DNA of 64,000 nucleotides, taken from Buddleja alternifolia. Its lineage: Eukaryota > Streptophyta > Magnoliopsida > Lamiales > Scrophulariaceae. Of the stretch, positions 34,603 to 46,940 are shown in pieces. Each line of letters begins with the position of its first letter. The stretch's first letter is position 1. Under the pieces are notes generated by a model. The model searched no databases, was not told the origin of the DNA, and was given only the letters and a program-made list of their open reading frames with translations. The stretch lies in NCBI GenBank assembly GCA_019426215.1, contig CM033400.1, forward strand, positions 24,226,568-24,290,567, given 5' to 3'. Both the position numbers and the translations under genes were made by a program.

Positions 34603-35216
34603 CCTCCGCAATTTGAGTAGTTGGTCCGTAATTATGAAAATTTTGCAGGGGATAAGGCTTTGGTGAAAATATCGGCTACCTGCTCAGGCATAGGAAATAT
34701 TTCACCAAAACATCACCAATTGCAACCTTTTCACGAACAAAATGGTAGTCAATCTCGACGTGCTTCGTACGAGCATATAAAATCGGATTCATAACTAAGT
34801 ATGGCATTCACATTATCGAAGTAAATGATAATGGGTCTCGGCAAAAAAAAAAAAAAAAATCACCAAGGTCTCTGAGAATATACCAAAGCCACAGATCTCA
34901 GCTACGGAATCTGCAACAGAACGACATAGAGATTTCGTGCTCGAATAAGAAACAGTAGTCTGTTTCTTGGAAGACCAAGAAATAAGATTCCCCAAGATAC
35001 ACAACATAACCAGTGGTAGAGCGCTAACTCCCAGGACAGCCTGCTCCTATTAGAGTCAGCAAAGACAGTAAGTGTATCCAAGGAAGATAGATGGATAAGA
35101 AGACCAAAATCAAAGGTGACTCAAATATATCTGAGAATACGCTTAACCATCTGATAATGAACAATTCGAGAAGCATGTATGAATTGATTGATGAGAGTGA
35201 TGGAGTAGGCAACATC
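34603..35216 (-). pseudogene. Copia A RNase H and pol C-terminus
   Basis: Minus-strand translation from the right reads VAYSITLINQFIHASRIVHYQ, MVKRILRYI, then LISWSSKKQTTVSYSSTKS, and near the LTR VEIDYHFVREK and VADIFTKALSPAKF. These are the RT C-terminal and RNase H motifs of Ty1/copia. Several stops and frameshifts are present, plus a poly-A insertion at 34842-34859. Its upstream end abuts element B. Confidence 0.85.
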
Positions 35217-37358
35217 TGTAAGGATCGGTATGCCCCCACAAGCGATGCCGGCGCAACGGAAGAAATAAAGTATATAAAACACATATATATCGGCATCCCA
35301 AGCTAGGGGGTCAAAGTAATGCACAACAAAAACTAATACGAGTAAAGGGGTTTTAAACCGATTACAAGATTTGGGGTTTTATTAAAGTGAGGGTGTAAAA
35401 CCACAACACAAGGAAAACCACACCAAAAACTTTGGCTCTCATTTTCGAATCCTCACCTCAACATGGAGGGGTTGGAATCAAACCACCATAAGCTCCTAAA
35501 AAAAGAAGCCTCTACAAGGACACACCTCAAGTAAGTTCATACCTTAAGCAAAAGATTGGCTAGATATATGCTCTAAGGAAATGGAGTCTATGTAGTGAAA
35601 GGTGGAAGACAAGAAGAGTTACTAAAAGAAATATCTATGGAAGATAATCTTTTACAACTAATCTTCAAGAAGAAGTTCTATAGAAGAAAGTCTTCAAGAA
35701 TCACAAGAGAAGCTAGAAAAATCTAGAGATGAAGAACTAAGCTCTAAGCTTTTTTTTCTTTTTAAGTTTTCATCAAGTTTTAAATGAGAGCAAGAACACC
35801 TCCTTTTATAGCCACCAATTTTCGGCCATATGGTGTTAGGTGGAGTAGAAGACTTGTTTTTCTTCTCCTACCACCTCATTCTCACCTACCATTCCATTCT
35901 CAACTACCACCACATGTGTAAGAAAATATTTTTCATTTTCTTCTTCATTTAAAAAACATTACAAGTCAAACTTTGACTAGCTTTGAATTTCACTCTTGTT
36001 ACTTCATTTAATTAAGTCCAACTTAATTAAAATGACTCCCAAGTCTTCCAAGACTTGTTAATTAAATAATCTTCATGACTAATTAATAGTAAAATTAGTA
36101 GCTTAAATATATTCCCGGATAATAATAATTTCCGTTAATGATTAATCTCCAAGATTAATTAATAGAAAAATTATTTTCCCAAGCCTACTAATTAAAATGT
36201 CTTCCACTTAATTAATTAATCTCATTAATCAATTTCACTTTAATCCTAAACCGGATTAATATTCACATAGCAATTGAACTTTCTTGAGTAAGTGTGTAAC
36301 CCCATTGTAGGTTCGTTCATGTACTAGTAGTAGGAACACAACCCCGTTGTGCCTTTGCAATTTTCATTGCTAGATTTAATTACTCCAAGTATTTTAATCC
36401 GACCAAGAATTAATTACCGATTAATTCATGGTTCCTACAAATCAAGGTTAGTACTAGCCACGCGCCAAGAAGACCTAGCCATGAACGATTATTAGGTGAC
36501 CTTTCCGCATTACGATTTTCGCATAAGTAAAATCCTTCCATCAAATATCCCGATCGAATCTAGGACTTGGATGTCAGTCGAAATCCCAGTAACTCGATTC
36601 TATGTATATCGATCTAAGTGACATTGACCAATTTATCAATCAAGCGAGGAAACACTGCTCCTCCTTATTGATACTACTCCGGCCGGAGGTTCCCATGGTC
36701 AATACACTGTGAAGTACATAGGATATGCGCCGATGCTAATGATCAGTGACGGATTCTTTCTTGGCACTCACGCGCCTCCGTACATAACCAGACTGGACCC
36801 AATATGCCCCACTTTATGACTCACCTGGAATCGTGTGACAAATCTACGTACAGTGGGCGATGCACGAGATGACCAATGGTGCCTCAAGTCATGAGGACCA
36901 ATCTTATGCCTACGTAACCGAGGAGATTCCAAATTCGACATTGACTCCAATATGGAATCTCGGCGGGGTTGTTCAGTTTACTCGATCCCAACGAGAACCC
37001 ACACACATGCACTGATGTACACCGTATTAGTATCCATGGAATAGGATACACTCTCCAAGAGTGTGCATTGTACGTGCAAGTCTTTACGAGTCATTGATAT
37101 CCCTATCTCAATGATTCTATGACTTGGAACATCTTTAAGACCACAACTTTAGAGACGTATTCCATGATTGACATCCTCGATACCAAACATATCTCAAAGC
37201 TTAAGAGAGATCTAGGGGACTTTATCTAATTGCATATAATGATAAGATAAAGAAGAGTATGCCTTTTATTAAATAACTTGACAAGATACATTATAAGACT
37301 GTTTAAAGAGTCAGCTACTATGCCCAACAAATGGCACGTCGGGCACCTAACTCTTTCA
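35217..37358 (-). repeat. 3' LTR of copia B (full length)
   Basis: 2142 bp, on the plus strand TGTAAGGATCGG to CTCTTTCA. The polypurine tract (GGGCAAGTGGGAGAT on the minus strand) lies between the pol stop codon and the LTR. A TATA-type promoter GGCTATAAAA is at 35813-35804. This is the only full copy of this LTR in the window. Confidence 0.9.
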
Positions 37359-37372
37359 ATCTCCCACTTGCC

Positions 37373-40300
37373 CTAGAGCCAATTGCCCATGTATTTCAGG
37401 CCCATCTTTTCAAGATGTCCCTCCAATACTCTTTGGCCCAAGGGTTTGGTAAAGGGGTTTGCTATATTATTTGCCGAGCCCACACGTTCCACTTGAACGT
37501 CGCCTCTACGAACGATCTCTCTGATCAGATGGTATCGCCTTTCTATGTGTTTGGACCTCTGATGAGACCTTGGCTCTTTTGACTGTGCAATAACCCCATT
37601 GTTATCACAGTACAATCGTACGGGATCAACAATAGATGGAACAACACCCAACTCTTGGATGAAGTTCCTTATCCAAACAGCTTCTTTTGCAGCCGCCCAG
37701 GCTGCAATGTACTCAGCCTCTGTGGTGGAGTCAGCAATAGTTTCCTGTTTAGAACACTTCCAGCTGACCGCTCCACCATTGAGTACAAAGACAAATCCCG
37801 AGATAGATTTGAAATCATCCACATCAGATTGGAAGCTAGAATCTGTATAGTCTTCCAATTTTAATTCTCCTCCACCGTAGACTAGGAAGGCATCCTTAGT
37901 TCTTCTTAAGTACTTAAGGACTGCCTTTACGGCTTTCCAGTGCTCTTCGCCTGGATTGGCTTGATAACGGCTTATTGCACTAAGTGCATAAGCCACATCA
38001 GGCCGTGTACATAGCATAGCATACATAATACTCCCTATAGCAGAGGCATATGGTATGTGAGACATCTTGTCCTTTTCCTCCGGTGTCTGAGGGGACATAG
38101 ACTTGGAAAGAGAAATACCATGTCTCATAGGCACCAGTCCTCTCTTGGACTGATCCATTTTGAATCTCTTCAAAACTCTATCTATGTACGCAGATTGGGA
38201 GAGTCCCAGCATTCTACTAGATCTATCTCGATGAATCTTCATTCCGAGAATGTAGGATGCCTCTCCCATATCCTTCATTGAGAATTGTGTGGATAACCAC
38301 GCTTTCGTTTCTTGCAACATTCCTATGTTGTTTCCAAACAATAGAATGTCATCACCGTAAAGCACCAAAAATGTTATCGCGCTCCCACTAGCCCTTTTGT
38401 ACACACATGCTTCATCAGCATTTTGAAGAAAACCATATGTTTGTACAGTATCATCAAAACACTTGTTCCAGCTTCGGGAAGCCTGTTTGAGTCCATAAAT
38501 GGATCTCTGAAGTTTGCACACCTTGTGCTCACTTCCTATGGATGCGAAGCCCTCGGGCTGCTCCATGTAAAGCTCTTCCTCTATTTTACCATTGAGGAAA
38601 GCAGTCTTCACATCCATCTGCCATATTTCATAGTCTAAATATGCAGCTATGGCTAGAAGTATCCGAATGGATTTGACCATCGCCACTGGTGAAAAGGTTT
38701 CATCATAGTCAATTCCTTGCCTCTGAGTGTAACCTTTCGCCACGAGACGCGCCTTGTAGGTGACTACTTCTCCATCTACTCCAAGCTTTCGCTTATAGAT
38801 CCACTTGCAGCCTACGAGTTTAGACCCGTCAGGTGGATCCACCAAGGTCCAAACCTTGTTGGAGTGCATGGAGTCCATCTCGGATTGCATGGCTTCTAAC
38901 CATTTTCCCGAATCGACGTCCAACGTCGCTTCCCCATATGTCCTTGGATCAGGGGAATTACCATCCTCGTTGCTATCAAGCAAGAAACCATACCTCTCAG
39001 GTTGTTTCGGGATCCTTTTGGATCTTCGAGGATGTTGTGTACTTGCTACTACTTCTGGTTGTGCATTTGTGGTATCAGGTGAACCCTTTTGTGGTTCTTG
39101 AGTTTCCTCAAGTTCTGCAACCTTGCCATTTCTATCCAATAGAAATTCCTTCTCTAAGAAGGTAGCGTTCCTTGAAACAAACACTTTATGTTCCGATGGG
39201 TTGTAGAAATAATATCCATAGGATTCCTTTGGATATCCCACAAACTTACATAAGGAGGATCTTGCATCCAACTTATCGCCCACTAGTTGCTTGACATAAG
39301 CCGAGCAACCCCATACCCTTAGGTATTTATAAGTGGGTGGTTTACCAAACCACATTTCATATGGCACCTTGGAGACACTCTTTGACGGTACTCTATTTAA
39401 TAGATGCGTCGCAGATTCTAGGGCATATCCCCAGAAGGAAAGAGGAAGTCCAGTGAAACTCATCATGGATCGAACCATGTCCATCAAGGTCCGATTCCTT
39501 CGCTCGCTTACCCCATTAAGTTGGGGAGTACCGGGCGGAGTCTACTAAGAGACAATCCCATTGTCTTTTAGATAATCAAGGAATTCATGGGACAAGTATT
39601 CTCCCCCTCGATCCGATCGAAGAGCTTTGATACTTCTTCCCGTTTGCTTCTCTACTTCATGTCTAAACTCCTTGAACATCTCAAAGGCTTCATACTTGTA
39701 TCTCATAAGATACACGTAACCATACCTCGAAAAGTCGTCGGTGAAGGTTATGAAGTAAGAATGGTTCCCTTTAGTGCTTACATTAAGCGGACCACATACA
39801 TCCGTATGGACCAAGTCCAAAAGGTTAGTAGCTCGCTCCATTTGCCCGGCAAATGGTGACTTGGTCATCTTACCCTTTAGACAAGATTCACAAGTTGGCA
39901 TATCTAGCATTTCCCGAAGGTCAAGCTTATCCGCCATCTTATGAATTCTATCTTTAAAGATATGGCCTAGTCTAGCATGCCACAGGTATGTATCATTTTG
40001 ATTATCTAACTTTCTCTTACTAGTATGTTCTTCATGTTGAGATAATAAGATTGGAGTATCGGGGAGAACCGTGTATAAGCCATGAGACAACTTTGATTCC
40101 AATATTAAAGAAGAACCATAAAACATGGAGCAAGCTCCATTTTTGATAACAAAACTATAACCTTCCTTGTCCAACAAGGGTACAGAAATGATGTTCTTAA
40201 TTAATTGCGGAATGTAAAATACATTGTTCAAAATAACACGGTTTTTGTTGGGAAAAGATAAGTAGATAGTTCCTACGGCCGTGGCAGCAACCCGTGCTCC

Positions 40301-41248
40301 ATTCCCAAACCGCATGGTCATCTCCCCTCTACTTATCTGCTTGCTTCTTGCCATCATCTGCAAATCATTGCAAAGGTGAACTCCACATCCGGTGTCCAAC
40401 ACCCAAGAAGCATCATTAACTGATAAGTTAACTTCAACATAAAACATACCATTCATTGGTTCAGTGCAATTACGCTTCCAATGTCCCTTTTTACCACAAT
40501 TGAAGCACGCATCATGATCGGTACCCTTAGCCTTTTTTACACCACCTTTGCCTTTCAACTGTTTTTTCTTGTTGTTGTTCTTCTTCCCCTTATTCTTATT
40601 GGCCTTACGGCCCTTAGAACGGGATGAGGAACCAACAAGCAGTACCGGCTTATCTTTCTTGATGGTGGCATCTGCACTCTTCAACATGTTCAACAACTCG
40701 GGTAATGAAGCCTCAAGTTGATTCATGTTGTAGTTGATGACAAATTGGTCAAACGACTTCGGAAGGGACTGTAGCACGAGGTCAACAGAAAGCTCGGTCT
40801 CAAATTTTACGCCAAGATCAGAAAGCTTATTAATAAGACTGATCATACATAAAACATGATCATCGACCGAAGATCCCTCATGCAGACGAGCACGGAATAG
40901 CTCTTTAGAGATTGCGAATCTCTCCCTCCTAGTTCGAGTGCCATAAAGCTCCTCGAGACTTTTGATAATATCCTTGGAGATGGTCACATGCTCAAATTGC
41001 TTTTGAAGCTCATTAGTCATTGAAGCCATCATGATACATCTCACTTGGATATTATCATCGGTCCACTTATCAAAAGCGGCACGTTCATCATCAGTGCTTG
41101 TGCGAGTGACGCGAGGCAAAGGCGTATCTAATATGCTATCCTTGCGCTCACTTTGAAGCACAATTTTAAGGTTTCGGTACCAATCGGCGTAGTTGGGACC
41201 GACAAGTCTAATGGAATCTAGGATTGTTGAAAGTGGATTTTTGGCCAT
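37373..41248 (-). pseudogene. Copia B gag-pol, one frame with two adjacent stops
   Basis: One frame of about 1,290 codons starts at the ATG at 41248 (MAKNPLSTILDS). The domains in order are Gag with UBN2-type region and CCHC knuckle (CFNCGKKGHWKRNC); protease (WVLDTGCGVHLC); integrase with HHCC (HARLGHI to CESCLKGK) and core (HTDVCGPL, TFTDDFSRYGY, RSDRGGEY); reverse transcriptase (KTAFLNGKIEEELYMEQPEGF, catalytic YGDD); and RNase H (YTDSSFQSD, STTEAEYIAA). It ends at TAG 37373. Two consecutive TAG codons at about 39545-39550 interrupt the integrase core just after DNGIVS; the frame continues without shift on both sides. Catalytic YGDD differs from the usual copia YVDD. Product is inactive as it stands unless the stops are read through, for which there is no evidence. 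Confidence 0.93.
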
Positions 41249-42997
41249 TTTGTTAACTACAAAATAAATAGCGAGGCAAACCAATTAGCATTCAATATGT
41301 AATCTTGTCCACATATAATTCGGTCTTTAATCATACGTGTTTCCCACTATTTTATCGAATTCCATAACCCTCTTATATGGATATTCGAGGAGATATGCGG
41401 GTCTCCCTAGCGGGCTCGAGATCCATAAGCGACTCTTCATATGCCTCGAGAACACGAGCCCATATGATAAATCCGTATGGTAGGCTTACCGGCCTTCTAT
41501 ATCGACATATAGTTCTCAAGATATTTTGCCTCGTCTTTCCCATATACCCCGAGAACACGAACCCATATGGTAGTAAACGTTAAGTCAAGCCCATCAAATA
41601 TTCATGGTCAATCGACCGGACTAGTGTGCCCCACGACTCATGGACGACACCTAGACAAATCGATCCCACGAGCATCTCTATGCTTAGTGGTGGTCACAGC
41701 CTAATCCACTTGACGCCACCCCACGACTCATGGACGGCGGGCCAAGCTTCATGGCATTTCACATGCTACCACTTATGATGGAAGGCGTGGACAATAGAAC
41801 TTCATTCAATTTCCACATAAACTTAATATTTCTTGGATTTACTTGAAACAAATCAAGCGAGGGGTTTCAACATGCAAGGTCTCATCAAGATAAGGATTAT
41901 CTTTAATTATGTGATCATGCAATCCAAGTAGCATATAAGAAAACATAATATAAGACATCCACAAAGCGGTAAACAAATATGGATGATTGTGGGTCCCTAA
42001 GCGATCCACCCGAGCCACCATACTAAATTAAAATAGGCCCTATCTATTACATAAGCTTCCAACGGCATACATAATCTTCAATAATGGTCCATCATCTTCG
42101 TCACCATCTTCGATTACAATAAAATGAAAAAGAAAGTGCGAAAATAAAATATACAACCAAATTGAAATAGAGGCCAATAATAATTACAACCCAATTGAAT
42201 AATCTAAGGCTCGACCCACAATCCATCCATTATGCAAATCAACCATCAAGCGTATGAAGATGACATGCAAAGCATTAATTAATCATAAGCCCATCACATA
42301 GTTGAAACAATCATAACTTTGGGATTTATACGTTTTGAGGAAAAACCGAGTTTTTCTAGTTTTCAAAAATTCCAAACTTTTAAATAACTCAAAAATGCGT
42401 GGAAGTTGATTCCAAAATCAAGAAATGGGCCAAAGGTAGGAATCCTTGAAGGCCCGGGTCGTGTGTACCACACCACGTCAAGATGGTCCAACCATCAAGC
42501 ACATGGTGTGCATACGCACACTCGTGTACGCTGCCCGGCAACGCACCGTGCGCCGCCGAGCAGCGCACACACTGTCCAGCAGCTGCTGGACAGTTTCTCG
42601 ACCATGGTCGAGACCACCAAGGGGTGGAATCGGCCATGGTCAGCCCCGTCTTGACCCCCGCCAAGTTTCCTTTGACGGTTGGCAATGATTCGCGATATTG
42701 AGTCCTACTAAATGAGCACACCCTTATGCGCACAAAGCCTTCGGCCGGGTGCGCACAAAGTCTCGTAGCTTGGGTTCAATATAAACGGTCCTCGCCCGGG
42801 TTTCGACCTTCCCTTTTAGTGTCTTAATTTTCAATCGTTTAAAAAAAAAACAAAATTTCCAAGATTTTAAGAAAAACGATGACAAATCCCAAGCTATTAT
42901 TAAATCAACAAATGTAACATATAGATTTAAGCAACCGGTTAAAATACTACATGAAACGGAAAGCAAAAACATGCAAAGTTTTTAATGTGCATAACCC
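41249..42997 (-). other. Untranslated leader of copia B
   Basis: No coding frame is recognisable between the PBS and gag. The PBS-proximal third is GC-rich and rich in self-complementary sequence, including two perfect palindromes side by side at 42572-42613. Another repeated phrase set at 41390-41580 (CGAGAACACGA with CCCATATG) and a paired CCACGACTCATGGACG at 41630 and 41722 make internal repeats. Confidence 0.7.
42572..42613. repeat. Two perfect palindromes in tandem
   Basis: 42572-42593 is a 22-base perfect palindrome with half-site CTGTCCAGCAG. After TT, 42596-42613 is an 18-base perfect palindrome with half-site TCTCGACCA. As RNA they could form two stacked hairpins or pair between two genomic RNAs. 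A dimer-initiation role is an inference by analogy with retroviral leaders. Confidence 0.9.
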
Positions 42998-43011
42998 GGG
43001 CTCTGATACCA
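42998..43011 (-). other. Primer-binding site of copia B
   Basis: On the minus strand TGGTATCAGAGCCC, complementary to initiator tRNA-Met. One base separates it from the 5' LTR. This fixes which LTR is 5'. Confidence 0.9.
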
Positions 43012-43012
43012 C

Positions 43013-44391
43013 TGTAAGGATCGGTATGCCCCCACAAGCGATGCCGGCGCAACGGAAGAAATAAAGTATATAAAACACATATATATCGGCATCCCAAGCT
43101 AGGGGGTCAAAGTAATGCACAACAAAAACTAATACGAGTAAAGGGGTTTTAAACCGATTACAAGATTTGGGGTTTTATTAAAGTGAGGGTGTAAAACCAC
43201 AACACAAGGAAAACCACACCAAAAACTTTGGCTCTCATTTTCGAATCCTCACCTCAACATGGTGGGGTTCGAATCAAACCACCATAAGCTCGTAAAGAAA
43301 GAAGCCTGTACAAGGACACACCTCAAGTAAGTTCATACCTTAAGCAAAAGATTGGCTAGATATATGCTCTAAGGAAATGGAGTCTATGTAGTGAAAGGTG
43401 GAAGACAAGAAGAGTTACTAGAAGAAATATCTATGGAAGATAATCTTCTATAACTAATCTTCAAGAAGAAGTTCTATAGAAGAAAGTCTTCAAGAATCAC
43501 AAGTGAAGCTAGAAAAAACTAGAGATGAAGAACTAAGCTCTAAGCTTTTTTTTTCTTTTTAAGTTTTCATCAAGTTCTAAATTAGAGCAAGAACACCTCC
43601 TTTTATAGCCACCAATTTTCGGCCATATGGTGTTAGGTGGAGTAGAAGACTTGTTTTCTTCACCTACCACCTCATTCTCACCTACAATTCCATTCTCAAC
43701 TACCACCACATGTGTAAGAGAATATTTTTCATTTTCTTCTTCATTTAAAAAACATTACAAGTCAAACTTTGACTAGCTTTGAATTTCACTCTTGTGACTT
43801 CATTTAATTAAGTCCAACTTAATTAAAATGAGTCTTCCAAGACTTGTTAATTAAATAATCTTCATGATTAATTAATAGTAAAATTAGTAGCTTAAATATA
43901 TTCCCGATAATAATAATTTCCGTTAATGATTAATCTCCAAGATTAATTAATAGACCCAAGCCTACTAATTAAAATGTCTTCCACTTAATTAATTAATCTC
44001 ATTAATCAATTTCACTTTAATCCTAACCGGATTAATATTCACATAGCAATTGAACTTTCTTGAGTAAGTGTGTAACCCCATTGTAGGTTCGTTCATGTAC
44101 TAGTAGTAGGAACACAACCCCGTTGTGCCTTTGCAATTTTCATTGCTAGATTTAATTACTCCAAGTATTTTAATCCGACCAAGAATTAATTACCGATTAA
44201 TTCATGGTTCCTACAAATCAAGGTTAGTACTAGCCACGCGCCAAGAAGACCTAGCCATGAACGATTATTAGGTGACCTTTCCGCATTACGATTTTCGCAT
44301 AAGTAAAATCCTTCCATCAAATATCCCGATCGTCTAGGACTTGGATGTCAGTCGAAATCCCAGTAACTCGATTCTATGTATATCGATCTAA
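43013..44391 (-). repeat. 5' LTR of copia B, U3 truncated
   Basis: It matches 35217-36617 with scattered substitutions and small deletions. It stops about 750 bp short of the full LTR; beyond 44391 the sequence is element A reverse transcriptase. The lost part is the 5' end of U3. The TATA box and several hundred bases of U3 remain. Confidence 0.9.
43601..43610 (-). promoter_or_regulatory. TATA box in the copia B 5' LTR
   Basis: GGCTATAAAA on the minus strand, conserved in both LTR copies, about 590 bp before the LTR end. It is a good candidate for the transcription start region of element B. Confidence 0.6.
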
Positions 44392-44940
44392 AGTGAATTG
44401 ACGAAATAGACTTCGTAGGAAGAGGAGATGCGAAGGGTTTCAGGTCCATCATGTGAAACCGTTGAAAGAGATCAGTGACACATTACCTCCGCTAAAGAAA
44501 CAATCCATGAGAATCCCTGGTAAACTGAATGCCTAAGAAGTAATATAAATTCCCCAAATCTTTTATTGCAAACTCTTGAGAAAGACAAGATACGAGGATG
44601 CAATAGCGTTAGGATCATTTCCCGTAACAATAATATCAACAATATGCAGAAGAAGAACCATCCTGACTAAGGCCAAGTAGTAGACAAATATCGACATCAA
44701 CCTTGCTACAAATGAAGCTAAGGTGAAGAAGATATGAACCAAATGTCTGAAACCAAACACGTGGCTCTTGTTTCAGACCATACAGAGCTTTGCGCAACTG
44801 ATAGACATGATCCAGGAACTAAGGATGAATAAAACCACGAGGTTGAGCCATATAAATTGTCTTTGTGCGATTACTATGAAAGAATGCATTCTTCACATCC
44901 AACTGACGAATAATTCAATGGAGAGAGAGTAGTGGATAAC
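44392..44940 (-). pseudogene. Copia A reverse transcriptase fragment
   Basis: Minus-strand translation reads QLDVKNAFFHSNRTKTIYMA, then [25 protein letters not shown], and FAIKDLGNLYYFLGIQFTR to LKPFASPLPTKSISSIH. This is a Ty1/copia RT with internal stops. Compared with other copia proteins, a stretch of roughly 30 residues is missing between its end and the continuation at 35216, lost together with the edge of element B. Confidence 0.85.
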
Positions 44941-46288
44941 TGTTAGTGTTATGCCCTCAAATGTCATAGAGGATAGAATTATAAGGCATTAATTTGTAAT
45001 TAAACAATTTATTTTAATAAAAGGCATGTTATGTTGTTTCTTATAAGCATTTGTAAGGTTTTATAAACAACGTTATGTCCTTGATACTGAGGTGAATCTT
45101 TTACTTCCTATGGGTTAGGGAGATTGGCACTAGAAGAGTTCGATCCTTAATATCTAAATTGGTTCGCAAGTCGAAGAGAGTATTGACTAGACATCAATAC
45201 TGGATAAAGACTTGTATAACATAAGTTTTGACAGGGAAGTTCTAGTCGAATACTATGAGTATGTTAGTGGGAACTTGTGTCATAAACGCATCAGTGGGAC
45301 TGATGAGTTCGAACACGGCTCACATCGATTTTGTCATATGGGTTTCACTCTATGACAGTCAACGACATAATTGATAAGTTTTGATAGGTATGTGTGAACC
45401 TTAGACCTGAGCAGTCACGTTGAAGATGTGCTTGTAACATCAAGTCTATCATTAGAATAAAGGGTTTATACTCGTACGGTATTCACAGCGCAAAGGTTTG
45501 GAATGATTCTATTAATTCGTTCTCAATTGGGTTGCGATGTGGGTCACGTGACTGGCTAGGTGATACCCACGTCCTTTTGGTTTCCTCTCATTTGCCTTTT
45601 GAGACGAACCTAAAGAGTCGCGCTTAAAGGAATTACAATGAAAAAATATTGGTTTAAGACTTGAGGTCTTTTTTGGGTATTTGATGCCGTAAATTAATTA
45701 ATTAGTCATTAGATGATTAATCATGTTAATGTGTTAATTTATTTCTTTGAGAAATTAATTATAGAATTAATATGAATTAATAGTTATTTAATTATTTATT
45801 TATTTGATAAATAGTATTAATTAAATAATTAATTAATACTGTACCAAACATATGGACTAGTCCAAGGGGCTAGTACACTCCCATTTGGGCGTCCACTTTG
45901 GACGCCTAAGGCCTTGGTCTTCAAGGGTTAATTGTTTCCTTATGTAGTATAAATACTACTTAGTGGAAATAATTAACCGTAGCCTCTATCATTAGCTTTC
46001 TCTCCAAGTAAAGAAAACCCTACCTCTCTCTCTCTCTAACCGTCCAAGGAGAAGAAGAAGAAGAAGAAGAAGAAGACGAAGAAGAGATTTTGGCTTTGAA
46101 TTCCGGCGTGGTAATTTAAGGCAGTGGCTGATTCGCTGCTTGGAATAGGAAGCTAGAAGCTGTTTAAAAAAATTCAAAAACTCGAAAAAAGTACATGTTT
46201 TCTATCATGGCTTGAATATGTGAAATCGGAGATGAACCACTTTGGGAAATTTTTAATTCCGCTGCGTTTTATGTTAAATAACCCAACA
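44941..46288 (+). mobile_element. Solo LTR, copia family C, internally deleted
   Basis: 1348 bp, TGTTAGTG to CCCAACA. It is flanked by the perfect 5-bp duplication ATAAC (44936-44940 and 46289-46293) inside copia A. It is about 300 bp shorter than its relatives: near 45458 the sequence jumps from ATTAGAATA straight to AGGGTTTATACTCG, so the central block was deleted. It carries a GAA repeat at about 46046-46085. Confidence 0.88.
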
Positions 46289-46940
46289 ATAACAAAGTCC
46301 TGATAGTAGCAGACTTCACCACAAGACTGAAGATTTCACCAAAATCAATACAAGCCTGCTGCTTAAACCCCTAAACAACGATGCGAGCTTTGTAGCGCTC
46401 AATAGATCCACATGTTTTAATTTTACAGGATACGCCCACTTGGAACCAATAAGATTTTGAGATGAATGATAGGGTACAAGGGTCCATGTATGGTTATTAG
46501 GAGTGGGAGTCACAGTAAGAGAGATAAGGACACGAGGCTTCTGGCTACCATCACAAAGGCGAGTAACCATGGGATGAGAAGAGACAATAGGAGGAGTTGG
46601 AGACAGTATAAGGACATGAAGACTGGAGGGAATGACACAAGTAGAGGTGTCAAGAGGAGGACTTGGTGTAGGACTCATAGGGTGAGAGAAGGACGGCATA
46701 CTAGGATAGGGGCAGGGTGAAGTAGGTAAGGGATCTAGGACAGGGCTAGGAGGGACAAGGGTGACAAGGGCACTAGGTAAGAACTTCAAGATAGTGGTGC
46801 CCATGTAGGGAGGATAAGGAAGGGAGACAGACACCGGGGAAAAGTCGAGGAGACTGATGGAGTGCTAGACGTAGAAATCATGGTGGGATAAGGGAAAGAG
46901 TCTTCATTGAAGACAACATGACTACTAGTATAGAATCTTC
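46289..46940 (-). pseudogene. Copia A integrase C-terminus to RT N-terminus
   Basis: Minus strand. A Pro/Ser-rich linker (typical of the copia IN-RT junction) is followed by SSHPMVTRL, then NNHTWTLVPYHSSQNLIGSK with KLKHVD, the start of RT. Frame is broken. Most of protease and integrase upstream is missing. Confidence 0.75.

Larger units (their letters stand above)
35217..44391 (-). mobile_element. Ty1/copia element B, nested in element A
   Basis: The layout on the minus strand is complete: 5' LTR (43013-44391, truncated), PBS, a 1.75-kb leader, gag-pol and 3' LTR (35217-37358). Gag-pol is nearly intact, and the LTRs differ at only a few dozen positions in about 1.38 kb by eye. It is therefore a recent insertion into the much more decayed element A. 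The expected duplication (ACATC at 35212-35216) has no partner because the right edge was deleted. Confidence 0.92.

Noticed and set aside
37331..39859. Numerous plus-strand open frames over copia B
   Set aside because: Antisense shadows of gag-pol; none has a recognisable domain.
42389..42733. Several overlapping frames of 70-114 codons in the copia B leader
   Set aside because: Same situation as in family C; products are unrelated in every frame and the sequence is dominated by palindromes.
46046..46085. Basic/acidic frame from a GAA repeat (45992-46177)
   Set aside because: Simple repeat inside a solo LTR.
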